Shown one piece after another: positions 11,161 through 22,429 of a DNA stretch of 64,000 bases. The stretch lies in contig OW804098.1 in the NCBI GenBank assembly GCA_942159475.1, positions 114,536,066-114,600,065 of the forward strand. The letters are read 5' to 3'. Position numbers and translations under genes: made by a program. Position 1 is the first letter of the stretch, and each line of letters opens with the position of its first letter. The stretch is from Sthenelais limicola. Its lineage: Eukaryota; Annelida; Polychaeta; Phyllodocida; Sigalionidae. A model generated the notes under the pieces. The model saw nothing but the letters and a program-made list of their open reading frames with translations, did no database searches and was not told the origin of the DNA.

Positions 11161-11622
11161 GGTGTGAGATTTTAAGAAAATGTACAATTCACCTTCACCA
11201 ATCCTCTCAAACAACCCACATTTAAGACAGAAACGAGTTTCAAAATGCAGTTTAACATAACACAACTGATACTTTAGATCAATGCGATACCAAATATACT
11301 CAGATATACCCCAAATTTATCATTTTTTTAGCAGAAATTACTAACTGGGTCAGATTTTCAGAAAATGTACAATTGGCAGCTGTACACATTTAGTAAATTC
11401 TGCTAAATTAGACTGTAATTTGGCCAATACTAGGTAAATTCGAGTATATTCAGCATTGCATTGATTCTAGCAATCTGTTTGGTTAGGTTGAACTGTGTTT
11501 TGAACTTTATTTTCGTCTGAAATTTGAGTTTTTTGAGAGGATTGGTGAAGATGAATTGTACATTTTCTGAAAATCTGACCCAACTATGTAGAGCTGCCAA
11601 TTGTACATTTTCTGAAAATCTA
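11161..11622 (-). mobile_element. MITE-A copy interrupted by a second MITE-A
   Basis: The host element runs 11161-11346, then resumes at 11586 with ATGTAGAGCTGCCAATTG and ends near 11622. Between lies a complete MITE-A (11347-11581) and its duplicated AACT. Removing insert and one AACT gives about 223 bp of host. The host right terminus is eroded. Confidence 0.85.
11347..11581 (+). mobile_element. MITE-A copy nested in an older MITE-A
   Basis: Exact AACT duplication (11343-11346 and 11582-11585) lies inside the older copy, proving that this one came later. 235 bp, subfamily with TTCGAGTATATTCAGCATTG-like interior. Confidence 0.93.
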
Positions 11623-11953
11623 TAGGTGTGCGGGTTAGAGAGGTGGTGTAATAGAGACGAGTCACACCTGCCGGTAACGTGAGACACAATCAATGGCACC
11701 CACCAGTAAACACACTTGAAAAGTCCAAAAGTAAGGTAATTTATGTGAGAACGGTTTGTATAAATCATGCCAATCACTCCCAGTATGTACTCTCTATAGA
11801 AGATGGTTTTTGTTGTTATTAGCAAATTTGATCATGGTTCAAATTTAAGATCTTTTCTCTGGTTGAGGGCGGAACTTTCACCATACAGAATTATCACCAC
11901 ATCAAAGCGGAACTTTCACCACACAAGATTTTATGCCTGTCTGTCAATAATGC

Positions 11954-14213
11954 GGGTAATATGGAACACCATAGGCTACAGCATTGGTGTTCATACCACA
12001 TACAGTGGGTAATATGGAACACCATAGGCTACAGCATTGGTGTTCATACCACAGTATTGGTGCTCATACCACATACAGTGGGTAATATGGAACACCATAG
12101 GCTACAGCATTGGTGTTCATACCACATACAGTGGGTAATATGGAACACCATAGGCTACAGCATTGGTGTTCATACCACAGTATTGGTGCTCATACCACAT
12201 ACAGTGGGTAATATGGAACACCATAGGCTACAGTATTGGTGTTCATACCACATACAGTGGGTAATATGGAACACCATAGGCTACAGTATTGGTGTTCATA
12301 CCACAGTATTGGTGCTCATACCACATACAGTGGGTAATATGGAACACCATAGGCTACAGTATTGGTGTTCATACCACATACAGTGGGTAATATGGAACAC
12401 CATAGGCTACAGTATTGGTACTCATACCACATACAGTGGGTAATATGGAACACCATAGGCTACAGTATTGGTGTTCATACCAGAGTATTGGTGCTCATAC
12501 CACATACAGTGGGTAATATGGAACACCATAGGCTACAGCATTGGTGTTCATACCACATACGGTGGGTAATATGGAACACCATAGGCTACAGTATTGGTGT
12601 TCATACCACAGTATTGGTGCTCATACCACATACAGTGGGTAATATGGAACACCATAGGCTACAGTATTGGTGTTCATACCACATACAGTGGGTAATATGG
12701 AACACCATAGGCTACAGTATTGGTACTCATACCACATACAGTGGGTAATATGGAACACCATAGGCTACAGTATTGGTGTTCATACCAGAGTATTGGTGCT
12801 CATACCACATACAGTGGGTAATATGGAACACCATAGGCTACAGCATTGGTGTTCATACCACATACGGTGGGTAATATGGAACACCATAGGCTACAGTATT
12901 GGTACTCATACCACATACAGTGGGTAATATGGAACACCATAGGCTACAGCATTGGTGTTCATACCACAGTATTGGTGCTCATACCACATACAGTGGGTAA
13001 TATGGAACACCATAGGCTACAGTATTGGTGTTCATACCAGAGTATTGGTGCTCATACCACATACAGTGGGTAATATGGAACACCATAGGCTACAGCATTG
13101 GTGTTCATACCACATACGGTGGGTAATATGGAACACCATAGGCTACAGCATTGGTGTTCATACCACAGTATTGGTGCTCATACCACATACAGTGGGTAAT
13201 ATGGAACACCATAGGCTACAGTATTGGTGTTCATACCACATACAGTGGGTAATATGGAACACCATAGGCTACAGTATTGGTACCCATACCACATACAGTG
13301 GGTAATATGGAACACCATAGGCTACAGTATTGGTGTTCATACCACAGTATTGGTGCTCATACCACATACAGTGGGTAATATGGAACACCATAGGCTACAG
13401 TATTGGTGTTCATACCACATACAGTGGGTAATATGGAACACCATAGGCTACAGTATTGGTGTTCATACCACAGTATTGATGCTCATACCACATACAGTGG
13501 GTAATATGGAACACCATAGGCTACAGTATTGGTGTTCATACCACAGTATTGGTGCTCATACCACATACAGTGGGTAATATGGAACACCATAGGCTACAGC
13601 ATTGGTGTTCATACCACATACGGTGGGTAATATGGAACACCATAGGCTACAGTATTGGTGCTCATACCACATACAGAGGGTAATATGGAACACCATAGGC
13701 TACAGTATTGGTGTTCATACCACATACAGTGGGTAATATGGAACACCATAGGCTACAGTATTGGTACTCATACCACATACAGTGGGTAATATGGAACACC
13801 ATAGGCTACAGTATTGGTGTTCATACCAGAGTATTGGTGCTCATACCACATACAGTGGGTAATATGGAACACCATAGGCTACAGCATTGGTGTTCATACC
13901 ACATACGGTGGGTAATATGGAACACCATAGGCTACAGTATTGGTACTCATACCACATACAGTGGGTAATATGGAACACCATAGGCTACAGTATTGGTGTT
14001 CATACCACAGTATTGGTGCTCATACCACATACAGTGGGTAATATGGAACACCATAGGCTACAGTATTGGTGTTCATACCACAGTATTGGTGCTCATACCA
14101 CATACAGTGGGTAATATGGAACACCATAGGCTACAGCATTGGTGTTCATACCACATACGGTGGGTAATATGGAACACCATAGGCTACAGCATTGGTGCTT
14201 ATACCACATACAG
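11954..14213. repeat. Minisatellite, 37 units of 53 or 73 bp
   Basis: Every unit starts GGGTAATATGGAACACCATA. I count 22 short (53 bp, the last 52) and 15 long (73 bp) units, which account exactly for 2260 bp. The long form is the short form with a 20-bp internal duplication of its own AGTATTGGTGYTCATACCAC. Variant marks (CAGCATT or CAGTATT, TACTCAT, CAGAGTATT, TACGGT) define higher-order blocks, for example units at 12637-12921 matching 13678-13962. Frames stay open because units lack stops; I do not regard this as protein coding. Confidence 0.95.
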
Positions 14214-14529
14214 CATGAGAGTCAAGGTTTCATAATATTCTCACTATTTTCTTGCCATAAAAGTATAATAAATACAAAATTACCCTTGGGCGATCTCCCT
14301 AGTTCCATATTACATGCAGGTTACACTATTTAACTTCATACATTTCACCCGTTGTGAACGGTTGTCTTATTTTGACTTATCCATTTTTTACCTGGTGAGA
14401 TGATGCACCAGATGGGATATATTGACCTTGTACAGAGGTGTGAGGGTAATAGATAGCGGTGCAATATGAGCCCAACCCCATATACACCATGGACAGGTAC
14501 TTGAATCTTAACCTTAAATTACCTATGGA
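14214..14529. other. Unassigned spacer after the minisatellite
   Basis: Nothing organised seen. Confidence 0.4.
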
Positions 14530-14690
14530 TCAGGGCGTCAGAAAATGTACAACCGGCAGCCCTAAATATTTAGTGAATTTGGATAAATTAGACTGAAATG
14601 TGATAAATACTAGGTAAATCTGAGTATAGTTGGTATTGTATTGATTCAATACATCAGCTCAATTATGTTGAACAGTATTTTGAACCTCAT
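14530..14690 (+). mobile_element. MITE-A fragment (left two thirds)
   Basis: Begins with a degraded AGGGCGTCAGAAAATGTAC terminus and follows the family to TATTTTGAACCTCATTTTT, then stops; the right terminus is absent. Confidence 0.75.
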
Positions 14691-15063
14691 TTTTTAACTA
14701 GTTATTTTTCCTCTGGAGATATTTCTGTCAGGTTTAAGGAAGAGTTGTTTAAATTAAATTGAATAGAGAAAACAATAAACTATAATAAATTTGAGATTCA
14801 AAATTAAAATTAAGTGTTTCCTGCTTGAGACATATGCCACATTCCATAACCCTGATCTAACCCTACGTGCTATATATAACCCGTAACGTGAGCCGTAACG
14901 TGGCCGTAAGAGTGGGCTAACGGTTACTAACAGCTGCCAAGGGCTGCTTACTATTGTCAACTATAAATATTTTATAGTGAAATATTTACTCTAATGGTAC
15001 TTGACATAACTTCTTGTACCATTAGGACCAGGATATAGGCTGGCCTATAGTAAAGCCGTAAAT
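14691..15063. other. Unassigned AT-rich spacer
   Basis: Repeated CCGTAACGTG around 14880-14905 is the only pattern. Confidence 0.35.
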
Positions 15064-15298
15064 GGGTCAGATTTTTAGAAAATGTACAATTGGGAGCTGT
15101 ACACTTTTAGTAAATTCTGCTAAATTACGCTGCAACTTGGTCACTACTAGGTAAATTCGAGTATATTCGGCATTGCATTGATTCTAGCAATCTGTTTGGT
15201 TAGGGTGAACTGTATTTTGAACTTTATTTTCGTCTGAAATGTGGGTTATTTGAGAAGTTTGGTGAAGGTCAATTGTACATTTTCTGACAATCTGACCC
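15064..15298 (+). mobile_element. MITE-A copy, 235 bp
   Basis: Exact AAAT target duplication. Interior shares GGTAAATTCGAGTATATTCG with the nested copy at 11347. Confidence 0.93.
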
Positions 15299-15324
15299 AA
15301 ATGTGTATGTGTGTCTGTGTGTGG

Positions 15325-15520
15325 GGGGCGGGGGGGGGGGGGGAGTGGGAACATTCCTAGCATTATTAATTGTGAATGTGGAGTGGTAAGTGGTGAGAGG
15401 TGGGGGAGAGATAGAGGAAGAAAGACAGATGGAGAGAGTGGGAGAGACAGAGAGGAGAGGGAGAGACAGAGACAGAAGGAGAGAGAGAGAGAGGGAGAGA
15501 GATGGAGGAGGGAGAGCAAA
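15325..15520. repeat. G run plus purine-rich tract
   Basis: A run of more than 12 G near 15332 and GAGAGAGA-type sequence at 15396-15520. Confidence 0.8.
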
Positions 15521-15961
15521 CCTACATTATGGCAAGATCCAACAAACGAATGTAAATCAATTTCCCTTACTTTCATCTTGATTTTCATTTGGGGAATAAC
15601 TTTACCATTCTCTGAATTAGAGAAACACTAGATTTTAAACGGGATCTTACGGTTTCTGCTTTGACCCTTACACACATGATTCCCTATCTCAAATCTCAAA
15701 TCTGAACCTCAAACAGGTTCAGATTAGAGATTTGATGAATGAATTTCAGCGAAAAAGTGAGCGTTGAAGATTTAACTCAAATGGGACCAAATGGTTAAAA
15801 TTGAGTCAATATTTATAACAATTTCAAAAGCTAACAAAAGCCCCTTCACAGGTACTATTATAACCAGGCTGTGGCCAATATGTTGACGGTGAAGTGAAGG
15901 GGGGGGGGGGGCACGGGTGGGGATAAAGACCCTACTGCAGGTTTTAATGAAACAAGAATAT
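15521..15961. other. Unassigned sequence
   Basis: A small dyad (AATCTGAACCTCAAACAGGTTCAGATT, arms AATCTGAACCT and its complement) lies near 15698-15724. A G14 run sits near 15899. No gene. Confidence 0.45.
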
Positions 15962-16196
15962 GGGTCAGATTTTCAGAAAATGTACAATTCGCCTTCCCCA
16001 ATCCCCTCAAATAACCCAAATTTCAGACGAAAATAAAGTTCAAAATACAGTTCGACCTAACCAAACAGATTGCTAGAATCAATGCAATGCCGAATATACT
16101 CGAATTTACCTAGTATTAACCAAATTTCAGGCTAATTTAGCAGAATTTACTAAATGTGTACAGCTGCCAATTGTACATTTTCTGAAAATCTGACCC
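15962..16196 (-). mobile_element. MITE-A copy, 235 bp
   Basis: Exact ATAT target duplication and intact termini. Confidence 0.95.
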
Positions 16197-16317
16197 ATAT
16201 AATAAATGTAGCCTATTATACACCTTTGTCTCCTATTTGAACCATCAAATATAGTTAAAGCTATGACTTATCACAAGCATCTCACCACATCTTATTATCA
16301 ATTAATTATCAGGGAAT

Positions 16318-16612
16318 GAGGGTTGGGAGAGAGAGAGAAAGATAAGAGAGAGGGGGTGGGGGATGGGGGAGAGAAGAGAAAGAAAGAAAGAAAGAGAGTG
16401 AGCGAGAGGAGACGAAACATAAAGAGAGGGTAAGGAGAGGGAGCGAGAGAGGACGAAAGAAGGAGAGACAGAAAGAGAAAGAGAGAAGGAGAGACAGAAA
16501 GAGAAGAGCAGAGAAGAGAAGAGGGAGGACAGAGAGGGGGGATAGGAGAAGACAGAACGAGAAGGAGACAGAGGGAGATAGATATGAGAGAGGAGAGAGA
16601 GAGAGACATTTA
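16318..16612. repeat. Purine-rich tract
   Basis: GAGAGA and GAAAGAAAG blocks. A MITE-A begins 7 bp beyond its end. Confidence 0.85.
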
Positions 16613-16618
16613 GTATAT

Positions 16619-16853
16619 CGGTCAGATTTTCTGAAAATGTACAATTGGCAGCTCTACACATTTAGGAAATGTTGCTAAATTAGGCAGAAAAATGATGAAT
16701 ACCTGGTATATCTGAGTATATTTGGTATTGCATTGATTCAAAGTATCAGTTCTGTTATGTTAAACTGCATTTTGAAGCTCATTTTTGTCTTAAATGTGAG
16801 TTATTTGAGAGAATTAGTGAAGGCAAATTGTACATTTTCTGAAAATCTGACCC
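16619..16853 (+). mobile_element. MITE-A copy, 235 bp
   Basis: Exact ATAT target duplication. First base is C instead of G. Interior of the subfamily with AAAGTATCAGTTCTGTTATG. Confidence 0.93.
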
Positions 16854-16899
16854 ATATAAGGCAGGTAATAGCTGCCCCCTGCACCCCCTCCCTCCTCCT

Positions 16900-16925
16900 G
16901 AGACCCCCCCCCCCCCCCCCCCCAC
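16900..16925. repeat. C homopolymer, about 18 bp
   Basis: Long C run directly beyond a C/T-rich patch. Confidence 0.85.
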
Positions 16926-17045
16926 CCGTACATAGAATGAGGGAGGTATAGACAGAAGTCCAAATATTTGTGATCAATGTGACAGAGCCGACTCATCCTC
17001 TATACAGATGTAGAACGGCGGCTACTTGTCAATGGGAATCATACT

Positions 17046-18980
17046 TAACTAGCTCTCCTTCCTCTCCAACTAGCTCTCCTTCCCTCTCCAACTAGCTCTC
17101 CTTCCCTCTCCAACTAGCTCTCCTTCCTCTCCAACTAGCTCTCCTTCCCTCTCCAACTAGCTCTCCTTCCCTCTCCTACCCACTCTTCACCCTCTCCAAC
17201 TAGCTCTCCTTCCCTCTCCAACTAGCTCTCCTTCCTCTCCAACTAGCTCTCCTTCCTCTCCAACTAGCTCTCCTTCCCACTCCAACTAGCTCTCCTTCCC
17301 ACTCCAACTAGCTCTCCTTCCTCTCCAACTAGCTCTCCTTCCTCTCCAACTAGCTCTCCACCCTCTCCAACTAGCTCTCCTTCCCACTCCAACTAGCTCT
17401 CCTTCCCTCTCCAACTAGCTCTCCTTCCTCTCCAACTAGCTCTCCTTCCTCTCCAACTAGCTCTCCTTCCCACTCCAACTAGCTCTCCTTCCTCTCCAAC
17501 TAGCTCTCCACCCTCTCCAACTAGCTCTCCTTCCCACTCCAACTAGCTCTCCTTCCTCTCCAACTAGCTCTCCTTCCCTCTCCAACTAGCTCTCCTTCCT
17601 CTCCAACTAGCTCTCCACCCTCTCCAACTAGCTCTCCTTCCCACTCCAACTAGCTCTCCTTCCCACTCCAACTAGCTCTCCTTCCCTCTCCAACTAGCTC
17701 TCCTTCCTCTCCAACTAGCTCTCCTTCCCTCTCCAACTAGCTCTCCTTCCCACTCCAACTAGCTCTCCTTCCTCTCCAACTAGCTCTCCTTCCTCTCCAA
17801 CTAGCTCTCCTTCCTCTCCAACTAGCTCTCCTTCCCTCTCCTTCCCACTCCAACTAGCTCTCCTTCCCTCTCCTTCCCACTCCAACTAGCTCTCCTTCCT
17901 CTCCAACTAGCTCTCCTTCCTCTCCAACTAGCTCTCCTTCCTCTCCAACTAGCTCTCCTTCCTCTCCAACTAGCTCTCCTTCCCACTCCAACTAGCTCTC
18001 CTTCCCACTCCAACTAGCTCTCCTTCCCTCTCCAACTAGCTCTCCTTCCCACTCCAACTAGCTCTCCTTCCCTCTCCAACTAGCTCTCCTTCCTCTCCAA
18101 CTAGCTCTCCTTCCTCTCCAACTAGCTCTCCTTCCCTCTCCAACTAGCTCTCCTTCCCTCTCCAACTAGCTCTCCTTCCCACTCCAACTAGCTCTCCTTC
18201 CCTCTCCAACTAGCTCTCCTTCCTCTCCAACTAGCTCTCCTTCCTCTCCAACTAGCTCTCCTTCCTCTCCAACTAGCTCTCCTTCCCACTCCAACTAGCT
18301 CTCCTTCCCTCTCCAACTAGCTCTCCTTCCCACTCCAACTAGCTCTCCTTCCTCTCCAACTAGCTCTCCACCCTCTCCAACTAGCTCTCCTTCCCTCTCC
18401 AACTAGCTCTCCTTCCCTCTCCAACTAGCTCTCCTTCCTCTCCAACTAGCTCTCCTTCCCTCTCCTTCCCACTCCAACTAGCTCTCCTTCCCTCTCCAAC
18501 TAGCTCTCCTTCCTCTCCAACTAGCTCTCCACCCTCTCCAACTAGCTCTCCTTCCCACTCCAACTAGCTCTCCTTCCCTCTCCAACTAGCTCTCCTTCCC
18601 ACTCCAACTAGCTCTCCTTCCCACTCCAACTAGCTCTCCTTCCTCTCCAACTAGCTCTCCACCCTCTCCAACTAGCTCTCCTTCCCTCTCCAACTAGCTC
18701 TCCTTCCCTCTCCAACTAGCTCTCCTTCCTCTCCAACTAGCTCTCCTTCCCTCTCCTTCCCACTCCAACTAGCTCTCCTTCCCTCTCCAACTAGCTCTCC
18801 TTCCTCTCCAACTAGCTCTCCACCCTCTCCAACTAGCTCTCCTTCCCTCTCCAACTAGCTCTCCTTCCTCTCCAACTAGCTCTCCTTCCCTCTCCAACTA
18901 GCTCTCCTTCCCTCTCCAACTAGCTCTCCTTCCTCTCCAACTAGCTCTCCTTCCCACTCCAACTAGCTCTCCTTCCCTCT
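17046..18980. repeat. 21/22-bp satellite, AACTAGCTCTCC units
   Basis: Roughly ninety units. Three main forms alternate: AACTAGCTCTCCTTCCTCTCC (21 bp), the same with CCCTCTCC (22 bp) or CCCACTCC (22 bp), and a rarer form with CCACCCTCTCC. Each unit contains CTAG. Blocks near 18381-18563 and 18672-18854 repeat almost exactly at 291-bp spacing, a higher-order repeat. Confidence 0.95.
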
Positions 18981-19374
18981 CCTACCCACTCTTCACCCTC
19001 TCCTACCCACTCTCCACCCTCTCCTACCCACTCTTCACCCTCTCCTACCCACTCTTCACCCTCTCCTACCCACTCTTCACCCTCTCCTACCCACTCTTCA
19101 CCCTCTCCTACCCACTCTTCACCCTCTCCTACCCACTCTTCACCCTCTCCTACCCACTCTTCACCCTCTCCTACCCACTCTTCACCCTCTCCTACCCACT
19201 CTTCACCCTCTCCTACCCACTCTTCACCCTCTCCTACCCACTCTTCACCCTCTCCTACCCACTCTTCACCCTCTCCTACCCACTCTTCACCCTCTCCTAC
19301 CCACTCTTCACCCTCTCCTACCCACTCTTCACCCTCTCCTACCCACTCTTCACCCTCTCCTACCCACTCTTCAC
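18981..19374. repeat. 21-bp satellite, CCTACCCACTCTTCACCCTCT units
   Basis: About 19 nearly identical units abutting the previous array with no spacer. One isolated unit of this type appears inside the first array at about 17178, so both arrays share an origin. Confidence 0.95.
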
Positions 19375-19404
19375 CTGCCCCTACACCACCTGCAGCAGGT
19401 CTAT

Positions 19405-19452
19405 ATGGGGAAATTGCCCCACGATGTACAATTCGCCTTCACTATTCCATAT
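19405..19452 (-). mobile_element. MITE-A terminal relic
   Basis: GATGTACAATTCGCCTTCAC and an altered terminus resemble the family's right end; the rest is missing. Confidence 0.45.
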
Positions 19453-19489
19453 CTCTCTATTCAACGGTCCTGAGCTGCTATTAGAAAAG

Positions 19490-19912
19490 GTCGGAGGGAG
19501 AACACAAAATGAGAGAGAAAGAGAGGGGGAGGGAAACAGACAGAGACAGGGAGACAGAGAGAGGGAGACAGAGAGAGGAAAAAGAGAGAGAGAGTAAGGA
19601 GAGAGTGAGGAGAGAGAGGGAGAGAAAAAAAAAGAGGAAAGAGAGAGAGAGACAGAGAGAGAGAGGAAAAAGAGAGAGATAGTGGGAGAGAGAGAGGGAG
19701 AGACAGAGAGAGTGAGAGAGAGTGAGGAGAGAGAGGGAGAGAGGAAAAAAAAGAGGAGAGAGAGAGACAGAGAGAGAGAGAGACAGATAGATAGAGAGGA
19801 AAAAGAGAGAGATAGTGGGGAGAGAGAGAGGGAGAGACAGAGAGAGTGAGAGAGAGTGAGGAGAGAGAGGGGGAGAGGAAAAAAAAGAGGAGAGAGAGAG
19901 AGGGGGGGGGGG
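19490..19912. repeat. Purine-rich tract with internal duplication
   Basis: GAGAGAGACAGAGAG-type sequence. A block of about 130 bp with AGGAAAAAGAGAGAGATAGTG recurs near 19660 and 19797. Confidence 0.85.
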
Positions 19913-19915
19913 GGT

Positions 19916-20437
19916 AAAAGATAGACTAAGAAATTGTCACAAGAGCAAAGCCGATCTGTACATAATTATATGACACCAAATCAAGGAAATCAAGTCAATA
20001 TTGATATTCTTATTCTGCCATCCTCTGGTTCATTTACCTGACACATTGTCGCAAGACTGTCCACACAGGAGCGACTGGTCGCTCACAAACCACCCCAACG
20101 CTGGTAAAATCGCTAATGTGACGGTGGACCTTAAGTACTGGCAAATGGACGCTTTTGTTACTGGAAAAAAAATCATATTCTATTTATACTTATATTACCC
20201 TAAATGATAGTAACCGTAAACCGTCTTTACCGGCTTTAGGAAACTTTGAAAATAACTTTTAAAACAAACCTTGAACTAAACTTTTCTCATTTTAAAAGAA
20301 ATTTGGGATTTTACTTTAATCGATTTGACTGGAATTTAAACTCTAATTGTCTCGATAATGCACAATCTCTATGTATCAATCATTTTTTTTCCTGACGCAA
20401 TTTGATTACAACCTAATAATTGCATAAACAGGTATGT
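19916..20437. other. Unassigned sequence
   Basis: GAGCGAC/GTCGCTC form a 7-bp-arm dyad at 20069-20084. No gene or family recognised. Confidence 0.4.
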
Positions 20438-20672
20438 GGGTCAGATCTTCAGAAAATGTACAATTCGCCTTCACCAATCCTCTCAAATAACCTACATTTC
20501 AGACAGAATTGAACTTCAAAATGCAGTTCAACATAACAAAACAGATGCTATAAATCAACGTGACACCAAATATATTCAGATATACACGGTATTAATCATT
20601 TTTCAGCCTAATTTAGCAAAATTTCCTTAATCTTTAGAGCTGCCAATAGTACATTTTCCGAAAATCTTATCC
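20438..20672 (-). mobile_element. MITE-A copy, right end eroded
   Basis: Left terminus good and preceded by ATGT; right terminus reads AATCTTATCC and the duplication is lost. Confidence 0.85.
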
Positions 20673-20773
20673 TCGTTCGATATGAGGGTACAAACCCCCT
20701 AGCCCCCCTTTCTCTACCAACCCCTCTCTATACTAAATAACCCCCATACACAAGGGGATTGGGACCAATACGT

Positions 20774-21008
20774 GGGTCAGATTTTAAGAAAATGTACAAT
20801 TGGCAGCTCTATACATTTAGGAAATACTGCAAAAATAGGCTGAAAAATGATGACTACCAGGTATATCCGAGTATATTTGGTATCGCATTGATTTAAAGTA
20901 TCAGTTCTGTTATGTTAAACTGCATTTTCAAGCTCATTTTTGTCATAAATGTGGGTTATTTGAGAGGACTGGTGAAGGTGAATTGTACATTTTCTGAAAA
21001 TCTGACCC
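20774..21008 (+). mobile_element. MITE-A copy, 235 bp
   Basis: Exact ACGT target duplication and intact termini, only 101 bp from the copy before it and in opposite orientation. Confidence 0.95.
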
Positions 21009-21257
21009 ACGTAGACACTACAGGTTCCCTAAATACCCTCCACACTCGGCCCCTCCTTCCGTCAATAGGACTAAACCTTCTCCCTATTCTATACCATTGT
21101 ACGGCGAGAACGGGTAAGTAACTATACTCTGTATTTAATCCCAAAATTGCTGGAGGGTGCGACTATGTATAGTGTGTGGTATTGTGGGGTGTTTATTATT
21201 GAGGGTGAAGGGGGTGGGGGGTGGGGGGAGTGGGGGGTTATTGTGTATGTTGTGGAT

Positions 21258-21658
21258 ATATTAGTCTTCCTCTCTCTGTCCCCTCTGTCTCACTATCCAC
21301 TCTTTTTCACCACCACCTCTCTCCCCTCTCTGTCTGTCTGTCTGTCTGTCTGACACTCTCCTCTCCGCTCCTTCTCTCTCCTCGCTCCCTCTCCTCTCCT
21401 CTCTTTCCCTATCCCTCTCTGTTCCCCCTCTCTTCTCTCCTCTTCTCCTTTCTCTCTCCCTCCCTCTCCCTCACGAATCCCTCTCTCGCCTCTCCCACCA
21501 CTCCCTCTCTCTTCTCTCTGCTCCCCCACCCTCTCTCCTTCCCCTCTCTCCTTCCCCTCTCTTCCACCTATCCTCTCCCTTTCTCCCTCCTCTGGGCTCG
21601 TTCTATCTCCCTCCCCATCCCCCTCTCCCTCCCTTCTCTCTCTCTCTCTCCCGTATCT
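21258..21658. repeat. Pyrimidine-rich tract
   Basis: CTCTCC blocks with a short TGTC microsatellite near 21330. Supports a 163-codon plus frame made almost only of Leu, Ser and Pro. Confidence 0.85.
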
Positions 21659-22162
21659 CATCAGAATCTAAATTCTGGCAAACCAATAATTATAACTATA
21701 CTTAAATTATAATTATAATATTTACACATACAAAACATGCCTTTCTGCCCCAAACACAGGGACAAACCCATACTTAACATAATTATACGCGTACATTAAC
21801 ATTGAGTTTGACCATCAGCTTGACCATCAACTCTAACCTCTGCCGTTATGACCATTGATAAAGAGTTAAGCCACTGCTGACCACTCACTGACCACTCACA
21901 GCAATAGGTTGGTAGCGATCCAAGCGATTAAATCCTGTGAGTTTTTATTACTTACTATGAGGAATAAAAACAGCGCCAGCTTGAGGGGATTTATTCATTT
22001 TTATGTTTGATTTAATGTGAATTTTAAGCCCATTTGGCACGGCTTGGACATGTTAAGAGTGAAATCCTCTTTGTACGGCGGGAATGTATAGGTCTGAATC
22101 ATAACAAGGTAAGAGTGGGAAATGTATGGAATCTTGGCAATCTGTGTCATTTACCTTGATGT
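21659..22162. other. Unassigned sequence
   Basis: Short repeats of TGACCATCA and TGACCACTCAC at 21810-21900; nothing else. Confidence 0.4.
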
Positions 22163-22398
22163 GGGTTAGATCAGCAGAAAATGTACAATTCACCTTCACC
22201 AATCCTCTCAAAGAACACACATTTAAGACAAACATGAGCTTCAAAATGCAGTTTAACATAACAGAACTGATAGATTAAATGAATGCGATACAAAATATAC
22301 TCAGATATACGCAAAATTTATCTTTTATTTAGCAGAATTTAGCAGAAATTGCTAAATATGTAGAGCTGCCAATTGTACATTTTCTGAAAATCTGACCC
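22163..22398 (-). mobile_element. MITE-A copy, 236 bp
   Basis: Exact ATGT target duplication. Interior contains a doubled TTAGCAGAATTTAGCAGAA. Confidence 0.92.
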
Positions 22399-22429
22399 AT
22401 GTGTGTGTGCGGTGGTGGTGGGGGGCATT

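Noticed and set aside
11430..11825. 131-codon minus frame with repeated FSENVQ-like peptides
   Set aside because: Peptides of this kind recur wherever MITE-A is translated (FSENVQ, LVKVNCTFSENLTH); they are transposon ends, not exons.
11954..14213. CRISPR-like regular repeat
   Set aside because: Units are contiguous with no unique spacers, and the setting is eukaryotic.
11961..14333. Series of 64-160-codon frames with WNTIGYSIG-like repeats, resembling a repetitive secreted protein
   Set aside because: Unit lengths of 53 and 73 bp shift the frame irregularly; no signal peptide, splice context or codon bias.
17046..19374. Telomeric or centromeric identity for the satellite
   Set aside because: Units do not match TTAGGG or any known centromeric satellite; only about 2.3 kb, so no basis for the claim.
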